Source of the DNA: Allocatelliglobosispora scoriae
Lineage (GTDB): Bacteria; Actinomycetota; Actinomycetes; Mycobacteriales; Micromonosporaceae
DNA: 64,000 nt
NCBI RefSeq assembly: GCF_014204945.1
Contig: NZ_JACHMN010000002.1
Span: forward strand, 2,255,001 to 2,319,000
Reading direction: 5' to 3'
Both the position numbers and the translations under genes were made by a program. Shown piece after piece: positions 42,531 through 49,406 of this stretch (positions within the stretch are counted from its first letter, which is position 1; each line of letters opens with the position of its first letter). The notes under the pieces were generated by a model that was not told the origin of the DNA, ran no database searches, and saw nothing but the letters and a program-made list of their open reading frames with translations.

Positions 42531-43876
42531 CGCATTTCCTCCAACGCCCGATAATCGATCTTGCCGCTCGACATCAGTGGTAGCTCGGCGATGCCCCGCA
42601 CGTCCAGCCCCGAGGAGTGGATGCCGAGCTGTTCGGCCAGGTCACGCTTGACCGCCGCCGGGTGATCTGTGTCGAGGGTCTCCACGAAGACGATGAGGCG
42701 GTCGTCCCCGGCGATCGCCGCGACCGGCACGTCACCGGCGAGCATCCGCTCCACGTCGTCGAGGTTGACCCGGACGCCGAAGACCTTGCCGAGCCGCTTC
42801 ACCCGGCCGGTGATCCACAGGTAGCCGTCGTCGTCGAGGCGCCCGAGGTCGCCGGTGCGCAGCACGCCGCCGAGTTCGTCCGGCTTGGCGAGATCCTCGG
42901 CCTGCTCCGCGTAGCCCATCATCACGTTGGGCCCCTCGAAGACGACCTCGTCGTCGTCTATCCGCAGCTTGCCGCCGGGCAGCGCCGGTCCGGCCGAACC
43001 GAGCTTCTCCGCGAGCATCTCCGACGGCAGGATCGTCATCCGCGCGGTCGCCTCGGTCTGCCCGTACATGACGAACATCTTGCCGCCCACCTCCGCCATC
43101 CGCTGGCGGAAATCAGCCACAAGCTCCGTACGCAGCCGCCCGCCGGCCTGGGTGAGCGTCCGCAGCGTCGGGTGCTTCGCCGGGGTGAAGCGGAGCCGCT
43201 TGAGCATCTCGTACTGGTAGGGCACGGCGGCGAGGCTCGTGACACCGAAGCGGCCGAGGTCGGTCCAGAACTCGCGCTCCATGAAGGTGCGCTCGGTCAG
43301 CACGACCGTCGCCCCGCTCACCAGGTGCGAATTGAGCACCGAGAGGCCATAGGTGTAGAAGAGCGGCAGCGTCGTCATCGCCACGTCATCGGGGCCGAGC
43401 CCGAGTCCCTCGGCGATGGCGCGGGCATTGGCGTCGACCGCCGACGAGGAGAGCCGGACCAGCTTGGGGCTGCCCGTCGAGCCCGACGTGGTCAGCAGCA
43501 GCGCCAGCTCCGGGTCGGGCATCACGGTCGCCGGGCGGTGCCAGGCCGGCAGGCCGAGGTGCGTGCCGGCGGCGTACCCCGATGGGGGTGGGGCATCGAC
43601 CCCGACGACGAGTGACGGCGCGAAGCGCTCGATGATCTCGGCGCGCGCGACATCGGCCTGCGGGTCGATGAGCGCGACCGGCCGCCGCGCCGCGAGCGCG
43701 CCCAGGTAGGCGAGGACCGCGTCGACCGTGGTCGGCATCGGCAGCAGGATCAGTCCGGCCTCGCCGCGCGTCGCGTCGGCGGCGGCTTCGATCCGCGCGC
43801 GCAGCCCGTCCCCGCCCAGCTCAGCGCCGCTCGCTGCGTCGATCAACTTCGCATTCGGGTGTACGCCGAGAGTCAC
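42527..43876 (-). CDS. AMP-dependent acyl ligase
   Basis: 449 residues, shorter than full acyl-CoA synthetases (~500-550), with a reduced N-terminal part. Adenylation motifs: LLTTSGSTGSPKLV (~128-140), MFVMYGQTEATARM, GVLRTGDLGRLDDDGYLWITGR in sections, and a C-terminal catalytic lysine in MSSGKIDYRALEE. It should activate a carboxylic acid as acyl-AMP and load it onto a thiol carrier, most simply the ACP encoded three genes away (44609). It overlaps luxE and the SDR gene by 4 bp each. Having both this ligase and LuxE means two adenylate-forming enzymes in one operon. Confidence 0.88.
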   Translation of the reverse strand: MTLGVHPNAKLIDAASGAELGGDGLRARIEAAADATRGEAGLILLPMPTTVDAVLAYLGALAARRPVALIDPQADVARAEIIERFAPSLVVGVDAPPPSGYAAGTHLGLPAWHRPATVMPDPELALLLTTSGSTGSPKLVRLSSSAVDANARAIAEGLGLGPDDVAMTTLPLFYTYGLSVLNSHLVSGATVVLTERTFMEREFWTDLGRFGVTSLAAVPYQYEMLKRLRFTPAKHPTLRTLTQAGGRLRTELVADFRQRMAEVGGKMFVMYGQTEATARMTILPSEMLAEKLGSAGPALPGGKLRIDDDEVVFEGPNVMMGYAEQAEDLAKPDELGGVLRTGDLGRLDDDGYLWITGRVKRLGKVFGVRVNLDDVERMLAGDVPVAAIAGDDRLIVFVETLDTDHPAAVKRDLAEQLGIHSSGLDVRGIAELPLMSSGKIDYRALEEMR

Positions 43877-44625
43877 CGCACCACGCCCCCGTCGACCCCG
43901 AGCACCTGCCCGGTGATGAAGGACGCCTGGTCGGAGAGGAGGAACGCGACGGCGCTCGCCACGTCACCGGCGTCCCCGAGGCGCCGCAGCGGTGTCGCCG
44001 CGACCGTCTCGGCCTGGCCCGCCTCGTCGAGGCTGCCCAGCATGTCGGTGGCGATGAAGCCCGGCGCGACGGCGTTGACCCGGATGCCCGCGGGCCCGAG
44101 CTCCTTCGCCGCCGAGAGGGTCAGCCCGATCACGGCGGCTTTCGTCGCGGCGTAAACGGCCTGACCGGCGCCGCCGACCCGGCCCATCACCGAGGCGGTG
44201 AGCACGACGGCCGGGCGCTCGCCGCGGCGCAGCAGCTTCACCGAGTGCTGCAGGGTGTGCACGGCACCGACCGCGTTGACGTCGAAGAGGCGCTGGGTGA
44301 CGGCGTCCGAGGTCATCCCGAGCATGCCCGCCTCATGCTGCCCGGCATTGACGACCAGGGCGTCGAGGCGGCGGTAGGCGTCAAAGACCGCTCGCGCGAG
44401 AGCCTTCGCCGTCGCGGGGTCGCCGATGTCGCCGCCGAGGGCGAGGGTCGGCACGCCGTGCCGGTCCGCGAGCTCAGCCGCGACGGGCTCGGCCCGCTCG
44501 GCGGTGCTGGCGTGCACGGCGACCGCGTAACCGTCGGCCGCGAGGCGCTCGGCGATGGCCCGGCCGATGCCCCGGGAGGCACCCGTCACCAGGGCGACGC
44601 GGCGCGTCTCAGGCGACTGCGACAC
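43873..44625 (-). CDS. SDR-family oxidoreductase, FabG-like (3-oxoacyl-ACP reductase type)
   Basis: 250 residues with the classical SDR set: TGASRGIG (~14-21) for NADP(H), LVVNAGQ, catalytic Ser in TASVMGRVGG, the YAATK active-site Tyr/Lys pair, and the C-terminal FITGQVLGVDGGVVR typical of FabG. Position between an ACP gene and an acyl ligase supports action on an ACP-bound 3-oxoacyl chain, giving a 3-hydroxyacyl group. It overlaps the ACP gene by 17 bp and the ligase by 4 bp. Confidence 0.88.
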   Translation of the reverse strand: MSQSPETRRVALVTGASRGIGRAIAERLAADGYAVAVHASTAERAEPVAAELADRHGVPTLALGGDIGDPATAKALARAVFDAYRRLDALVVNAGQHEAGMLGMTSDAVTQRLFDVNAVGAVHTLQHSVKLLRRGERPAVVLTASVMGRVGGAGQAVYAATKAAVIGLTLSAAKELGPAGIRVNAVAPGFIATDMLGSLDEAGQAETVAATPLRRLGDAGDVASAVAFLLSDQASFITGQVLGVDGGVVR

Positions 44626-44848
44626 CGTACTTGCCCACGATCTCCCGAGCCTTGGCGAACGAGCTCATGTCGATCACGTCGTCGGTGTCGATCATGATGT
44701 CGAACTCGTCCTCGATCGCAGCGATCAGGGACATGTGTGCCAGGGAGTCCCACTTCTCGATGCCGCGGTATTCCAGCGTGTCCACGTCGGCATCGGCGGG
44801 CAGCTCCAGCGCGGTGCGGAAAACACCGCGTAGACGGTCGAGCTCCAT
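44609..44848 (-). CDS. Acyl carrier protein
   Basis: 79 residues, acidic, with the 4'-phosphopantetheine attachment Ser35 in WDSLAHMSLIAAIEDEF, close to the DSL motif of ACPs. Helix-rich throughout (EDEFDIMIDTDDVIDM). First gene of the five-gene operon, so it is probably the dedicated acyl platform for the ligase, SDR, LuxE and LuxC. The 85-bp gap to the divergent SpsF-like gene carries both promoters. Confidence 0.9.
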   Translation of the reverse strand: MELDRLRGVFRTALELPADADVDTLEYRGIEKWDSLAHMSLIAAIEDEFDIMIDTDDVIDMSSFAKAREIVGKYGVAVA

Positions 44849-44933
44849 GATCGAATGCCCCTTCTCGGCAGATCACAGCCTGTTGACGGCTGGCCGGTGG
44901 CCGAGTCTATCCGAGTATGTAAGCTGCCAAACC

Positions 44934-45662
44934 ATGCGGATGCTCGGTGTGATCCAGGCCCGAATGGGCTCGACCCGCCTCCCCGGCAAGGTGCTGCACC
45001 CACTGGCCGGACGTACTGTGCTGTCGCGCGTCGTCCGCGCCGCACAGGAGAGCGGCGCGGTGGATGAGCTGGTCGTGGCCACCACCACCGAGATCACCGA
45101 TGATCCGGTTGTCGCCGAGTGCGACGCCCTCGGCATCGCGGTGCACCGGGGTCCCGTCGACGACGTGCTGAGCCGCTTCCTCGGCGCGCTGGACAAGCAC
45201 CCCGCCGATGCTGTGATGCGCTTCACCGCCGACTGCCCGTGGCTCGACCCCGAGATCATCAGCCTCGTGGCGCAGGTCTTCCGCAGCGTCCCCGGGCTCG
45301 ACTACATCACCACCTCGATCACCCGGACGCTGCCGCGCGGGCTCGATGTCGAGGTGATCCGGGCCGACACGCTGCGCTCGCTCGACGGCCGCGCCAACGA
45401 ATACCACCGCACCCACGTGACCTCGTATGTCTACACCCACCCGGAGGAGTTCCGGCTCTTCGGCATGACGCTGCTGCCGGACCGCTCGCACCTGCGCCTC
45501 ACGCTGGACACGCCGGAGGACTGGGAGGTCATGCACGCGATCGCGGCCAACTTCGGCGACACGACCATGGCGATCTCGAAGCTCACCGAGTGGCTCGACG
45601 AGCACCCGGAGATCGCCTCCATCAACGCCGAGGTGGAGCAGAAACCCCTCCACGTCGGCTGA
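44934..45662 (+). CDS. SpsF-like cytidylyltransferase family protein
   Basis: 242 residues. The opening MLGVIQARMGSTRLPGKVLHP carries the nucleotidyltransferase signature (ARMGSTRLPGK) of the SpsF / CMP-sugar synthetase group. MRFTADCPWLDPEIISL holds the metal-binding acidic residues near 95-103, and a LTLDTPEDWEVM segment follows, also typical. Such enzymes make CMP-activated sugars, including those for flagellin or spore-coat glycans. It is divergent from the ACP-LuxC operon. ATG 44934 is used; ATG 44940 is equally good. Co-location with a PseH-like gene suggests activation of a modified sugar acid; this is inference. Confidence 0.85.
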   Translation: MRMLGVIQARMGSTRLPGKVLHPLAGRTVLSRVVRAAQESGAVDELVVATTTEITDDPVVAECDALGIAVHRGPVDDVLSRFLGALDKHPADAVMRFTADCPWLDPEIISLVAQVFRSVPGLDYITTSITRTLPRGLDVEVIRADTLRSLDGRANEYHRTHVTSYVYTHPEEFRLFGMTLLPDRSHLRLTLDTPEDWEVMHAIAANFGDTTMAISKLTEWLDEHPEIASINAEVEQKPLHVG

Positions 45663-45679
45663 GCGCGGTGGTCAGCGCC

Positions 45680-46282
45680 CTAGCCGGCGCCGTTGAGCCA
45701 CTTCCAGGCGTCGACGATCCACTGGACGCGCTGCAGGAAGCCGAAGCCCACCACCGCGAAGTAGCCACCGATGATCGCGTGCGACACCCAGGCCGAACGC
45801 CGCACCCGGTTGAACGTGCGCTCCAGCACCACCAGCCCGAGCAACCGGCACAGCGCGAAGAGGAAGACGCCCACCACCAGGGCGACCACCAGCGCGAGCG
45901 CGGCCACCGCGAGGTCGCCGTCGATCCCGGAGACGGCCCAGATCAGCCAGCAGAACGACAGGATCCCGGCGCCGATCGCGCTCCACCGGCTGCCCTTGCG
46001 GAGCTGGCGCAGGCGGGAGCGGAGCGGGATCTCCGGCTGCTTGAGGCCGCTGCGGCTCTGGATCGCCGAGCCGCCGATGTCGGTCGCGGTGGAATCACCG
46101 GCCTCGAAGGTCAGGGTGGGCTCGCGCTCGGCGCCGACCTGGGCCTTGCCCGGCTGGAACTCCCGCCGACCCTGCGCGGGGATCGGCGGCCCGGCCGATC
46201 CGTCGTGACGAACGGTCGCCTGGTCCTGCGGGCGATAGCCGGAGATGTCGAGGGTCTTGTCAGGCCACTGATTCTCGGTCAC
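45680..46282 (-). CDS. Conserved-type membrane protein with basic/polar N-terminal half
   Basis: About 200 residues from GTG 46282 (VTENQWPDKTLDISGYRP). The first ~105 residues are hydrophilic and likely cytoplasmic. At least four hydrophobic segments follow (IGAGILSFCWLIWAVSG; LAVAALALVVALVVGVFLFAL; HAIIGGYFAVVGFGFL). The order matches no family I can name. It is convergent with the SpsF-like gene at 17 bp and divergent from the 70-residue gene at 46336. Function unknown. Confidence 0.7.
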   Translation of the reverse strand: MTENQWPDKTLDISGYRPQDQATVRHDGSAGPPIPAQGRREFQPGKAQVGAEREPTLTFEAGDSTATDIGGSAIQSRSGLKQPEIPLRSRLRQLRKGSRWSAIGAGILSFCWLIWAVSGIDGDLAVAALALVVALVVGVFLFALCRLLGLVVLERTFNRVRRSAWVSHAIIGGYFAVVGFGFLQRVQWIVDAWKWLNGAG

Positions 46283-46335
46283 ATCGGACAGCGTAGTGCG
46301 TGACTGCGACACCCCTGTCCGCATACCCTCGGAGC

Positions 46336-46548
46336 ATGGAGCCTCATCACCGCCTCGGCGACGAGCGCGACGCCGAGCGCGGACTGCGCGGGCTGGTCGG
46401 TGCCGGATCGACGCAGGTCAGCGTCTCGGCCGCCATGCGCGCCCGCGATGCGGCGCGTCCCACGGCGGAGGACCTGGCCAGGGCCGAGGAGGAGCTGGTC
46501 ATCGTCCGCCGCCACTGGGTCCCCCGCGAGGAGCTGCCGCGGCGGTGA
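46336..46548 (+). CDS. Small hypothetical protein, 70 residues
   Basis: ATG 46336 has CGGAG a few bases upstream. The product is charged and helical (MEPHHRLGDERDAERGLRGLV ... LARAEEELVIVRRHWVPREELP, shown in part). No family is recognised. Its stop codon TGA is the first three bases of the palindromic repeat at 46546, so the repeat supplies the stop. Low GC-skew clues only; coding status is moderately likely. Confidence 0.55.
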   Translation: MEPHHRLGDERDAERGLRGLVGAGSTQVSVSAAMRARDAARPTAEDLARAEEELVIVRRHWVPREELPRR

Positions 46549-46620
46549 TCGCGCACCTTCCCGGAGGCTGAGCCTCCGCAGGCACCCTGAGGGGACTGTT
46601 TGCGGGAAGGTGCGCGATCA
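46546..46620. repeat. GATCGCG-bounded palindrome, single copy of the 52081 family
   Basis: 18-bp perfect arms (46546-46563 and 46603-46620) enclose a GGAGGCT-G-AGCCTCC hairpin and the string GAGGGGACT also seen in the tandem units at 52081. It sits between the convergent 70-residue gene and rpiB and likely acts as a terminator. Confidence 0.85.
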
Positions 46621-46631
46621 CACCGCAAGCA

Positions 46632-47099
46632 CTACGGCAGCTCGGGCAGCTCGCCCGACTTCTCGTAAGCGGTGACCTGGTTGATGCGGCGGGCATGGCG
46701 CTCGCTGCCGGAGAACGGGGTGACCAGGAAGGCCTCCACGATCGCCGTCGCCTCGTCGATCGTGTGCTGGCGAGCACCGATCCCGACCACGTTGGCGTCG
46801 TTGTGCTGGCGGCAGAGCTGGGCGATCTCCGTCGACCAGGCGAGCGCCGCCCGCACCCCGGCCACCTTGTTGGCGGCGATCTGCTCACCGTTGCCGGAGC
46901 CGCCGATCACGATGCCGAGGCTGCCGGGATCGGCGACGACGCGGGCGCCGGTGTGCAGGCAGAAGGACGGGTAGTCGTCCTCCGGGTCGAAGGCGTGCGG
47001 ACCGACGTCGGTCACCTCATAACCGAGGTTGGCCAAATGCCCCGCGAGGTGCACCTTCAGCTCATAACCGGCGTGGTCGGATCCCAGGTAGACGCGCAT
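46632..47099 (-). CDS. rpiB: Ribose-5-phosphate isomerase B
   Basis: 155 residues, RpiB/LacAB fold. MRVYLGSDHAGYELK with the substrate Asp/His pair opens the protein, and the loop GIVIGGSGNGEQIAANKVAG in parts has Glu in place of the cysteine base, as in the actinobacterial RpiB described from M. tuberculosis. It interconverts ribose-5-phosphate and ribulose-5-phosphate in the pentose-phosphate pathway. Neighbours DUF1015, DsbA-like and pepN give the same order as mycobacterial Rv2465c-Rv2467, with insertions. Confidence 0.95.
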   Translation of the reverse strand: MRVYLGSDHAGYELKVHLAGHLANLGYEVTDVGPHAFDPEDDYPSFCLHTGARVVADPGSLGIVIGGSGNGEQIAANKVAGVRAALAWSTEIAQLCRQHNDANVVGIGARQHTIDEATAIVEAFLVTPFSGSERHARRINQVTAYEKSGELPELP

Positions 47100-47120
47100 G
47101 GTCGCCAGTCTCGCAGCCCG

Positions 47121-48332
47121 CTACAGCTCGACCGCGACCAGGCCCGCCCGGGCCTTCGGCGTGAACCAGGTGCTCTTGCGCGGCAGCTTCAACCGGGCCA
47201 GGTTGACCGCGACGAAGTCGTCGACGGTGACCGGCGCGATGAGGATGGCGAGCTCGGCCCGGCCCGCGTCGACCTCGCCCGCGAGCCAGCTCGCCGGGTA
47301 GTCGCCGCCGACATAGGTGATCCGCTTGTCGCCCGGGTCGAGGCCGAGCTGCTCACCGAAGAGCTGCTTCTCCACGAGCGCGTGGTCGAGGTTCTCCACC
47401 GACGAGGCGCCCTCGACCCGGGGCAGCTCGACGGTCCAGTAGCCGCGGTCACCGGCGTACACCCCGATGGAGCCGCCGGTGGCGGGGACCGTGACGGGGC
47501 CGCTCGCCTCGGCCACGACGGCGCCGGCCTGCTGGAGGCCTTCGATCAGGTCCGCGACGGGCGTGGTCAGCTCGTGCACCAGGCGGTTGTAGGGCTGGAT
47601 CGCGACCGACCCGGGGGTGGTCACGACCGCGAGGAAGCGCGGCAGGTCGCCGGTCTGCGCGGCGAGGCTGCGGTGGTTGCCGTCGGCGACGACCAGGTCG
47701 CCCCCGCCGGCCAGCGCGCGCAGCTCGGCGCCGTCGGTCACGGGCCAGATCTCGTGGGTACGCCCAGCCGGGTCCACGTCCACCGAGAAGGGCGCACCGG
47801 CGCCGGCGCAGGCGGCGTCGAGGGCCGCGTGCAGCTCGTCACCGCGACCGGTCTGCAGCAGCAGCACGGGCGAGAGCAGGTGTCCGGTCGCCTGGAACAG
47901 CGCGACGCGCTCGCGCACCTTGGCGATGAAGACATCCTCGTTGCGGATGACGAGACCGGGCTCGTCGGCGCTGGTGGAGATCTGGTCGGTGTCGACGAGG
48001 CACCACAGGCCGAAGCCCTGCGCGCCGTCCGGACCGGTGATGCGGTAGAGCACCACCACGTCGTCGGACTCGGCGTAGGCACCGGCGGCCTTGGCGGCGG
48101 CGAGACGCTCCACGGCGGCGGGAAGCGCATCGGTGAAGCTCAGCCCCAACGAATCGGGTGCCTTGTGCGGCATCTCCACGCCGAGTGCGCTGAGCGGGCT
48201 CTCGGCGATGAGAGCGGTGATCTCGGCGTCGTCGGCGAACTCGTCGTAGTTCTGCGCGCCGGTGACGCTGCGACCAGTGCGCGGGTCAACCGTGGAGAGC
48301 CAGGCCTTGGGGATCGGATGCACGACCGTCAT
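47121..48332 (-). CDS. DUF1015-family protein
   Basis: 403 residues from ATG 48332 (MTVVHPIPKAWLSTV). I rejected a longer upstream frame because it is Arg/Ser/Pro-rich and lies over the gene next door. DUF1015 signatures are present: NYDEFADDAEI, a central VLYRITGPDGAQGFGLWC, the VADGNHRSLAA motif (~240-250), and AIQPYNRLVHEL. Family members are cytosolic proteins of unknown activity, often beside serine or amino-acid metabolism genes. The upstream gap to the next minus-strand gene is 25 bp, so they may be co-transcribed. Confidence 0.85.
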   Translation of the reverse strand: MTVVHPIPKAWLSTVDPRTGRSVTGAQNYDEFADDAEITALIAESPLSALGVEMPHKAPDSLGLSFTDALPAAVERLAAAKAAGAYAESDDVVVLYRITGPDGAQGFGLWCLVDTDQISTSADEPGLVIRNEDVFIAKVRERVALFQATGHLLSPVLLLQTGRGDELHAALDAACAGAGAPFSVDVDPAGRTHEIWPVTDGAELRALAGGGDLVVADGNHRSLAAQTGDLPRFLAVVTTPGSVAIQPYNRLVHELTTPVADLIEGLQQAGAVVAEASGPVTVPATGGSIGVYAGDRGYWTVELPRVEGASSVENLDHALVEKQLFGEQLGLDPGDKRITYVGGDYPASWLAGEVDAGRAELAILIAPVTVDDFVAVNLARLKLPRKSTWFTPKARAGLVAVEL

Positions 48333-48357
48333 GGGTGCTGACGCTACGAGATCGCCG

Positions 48358-48639
48358 TCAGACCGACGCAAGCACCCTGTCCGGAGTCCGCCACGTGGGC
48401 TGGGCGGGGATCTCCATCCGCAGAGCCGGGCGCTCGTGGCGGTGCCGTCCCTCACGGAGCGAGACCGCGCTGACGGCGGGCCCGAGATATTCGTTGTCGT
48501 CGGCGGCCCGGGAGACGGTGAAGCGCGCGGTGCCCACACACTCCACCGTCATCTCGATCGGTGCCACCATCAACCAGGGTGCGTTGTTCGTCTCAGCCAC
48601 GTCTGGTGCAACGATCCGGAGGCCTCGACGGCTGTGCAC
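48358..48639 (-). CDS. Hypothetical protein downstream of and adjoining the DsbA-like gene
   Basis: 93 residues if GTG 48639 is used. That start directly abuts the TAG stop of the DsbA-like gene, which would allow coupling by termination-reinitiation. A later start at the Met preceding VAPIEMTVECVG is also possible. The content looks coding (ARFTVSRAADDNEYLGPAVSAV; PALRMEIPAQPTWRTPDRV), but I recognise no family. Confidence 0.5.
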   Translation of the reverse strand: MHSRRGLRIVAPDVAETNNAPWLMVAPIEMTVECVGTARFTVSRAADDNEYLGPAVSAVSLREGRHRHERPALRMEIPAQPTWRTPDRVLASV

Positions 48640-49254
48640 CTACTCGAAGATGGGTCCGAGAGTCCTGGAGCGCTTGAGTTCATAGAAGCCGGGCGTCGCC
48701 GCCACCAGCAGAACACCGTCCCAGAGCAGCCCGGCGGCCTCACCCTTGGGCGCCGGGGTAACGACCGGCCCGAAGAAGGCGACGGGCGAGCCGTCGGGGC
48801 CGGGCGCGTGGATGACCGGGGTGCCGACATCGGTGCCGACCGGCTTCATCCCGGCGTCGTGGCTGGCCCGCAGCGCCTGGTCGTAATCGGTGGAGTCCGC
48901 GGCCTCGGCGAGCGACGGGTCGAGCCCGACCTCCTCCAGCGCGCTGCGCAGCAGCGCGTCGCTGGTCTTCTCCTTGCCGAGGTGGATGCGGGTGCCGATC
49001 GCGGTGTAAAGGTCGCGGAGCACCTCGTCACCGTGCTTCTCGGCGGCGGCGATGCAGACCCGGACCGGACCCCACGCGGTGTCCAGCAGCGCGCGGTAGC
49101 TCTCCGGCAGGTCCCGACCCTCGTTGAGCACGGCGAGACTCATGACGCGGTAGTTCACCTGGACGGGTCGAACCTTCTCGACTTCAAGCAACCATCGGGA
49201 CGTCATCCAAGCCCAAGGGCACAACGGATCGAAATACATATCGACAGAATTCAC
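48640..49254 (-). CDS. DsbA/FrnE-family protein, Rv2466c-like (mycothiol-dependent nitroreductase family), CPWA active site
   Basis: 204 residues. [21 protein letters not shown] matches the start of M. tuberculosis Rv2466c, which has CPWC; here the second cysteine is Ala, leaving CPWA. The inserted helical domain has [20 protein letters not shown], and the cis-Pro loop is [14 protein letters not shown]. The family uses mycothiol to reduce disulfides or nitro groups. With one cysteine, chemistry would go through a mixed disulfide with mycothiol. Divergent from pepN, as in mycobacteria. The 152-bp divergent gap is AT-richer and holds the promoters. Confidence 0.85.
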   Translation of the reverse strand: MNSVDMYFDPLCPWAWMTSRWLLEVEKVRPVQVNYRVMSLAVLNEGRDLPESYRALLDTAWGPVRVCIAAAEKHGDEVLRDLYTAIGTRIHLGKEKTSDALLRSALEEVGLDPSLAEAADSTDYDQALRASHDAGMKPVGTDVGTPVIHAPGPDGSPVAFFGPVVTPAPKGEAAGLLWDGVLLVAATPGFYELKRSRTLGPIFE

Positions 49255-49406
49255 GATTGCCTCCGGAGCTGCGGGTGCTAACGTCCGAAGTCAACGTCGG
49301 GCCTTACCGATCTCATCGCAAAACGTGAGGCTGGCCACAACAACATATCCGCACAGAGCGTGGCACACTGCGCCTGAAGCGACACAGATGACAAAGGAGT
49401 TACTCC

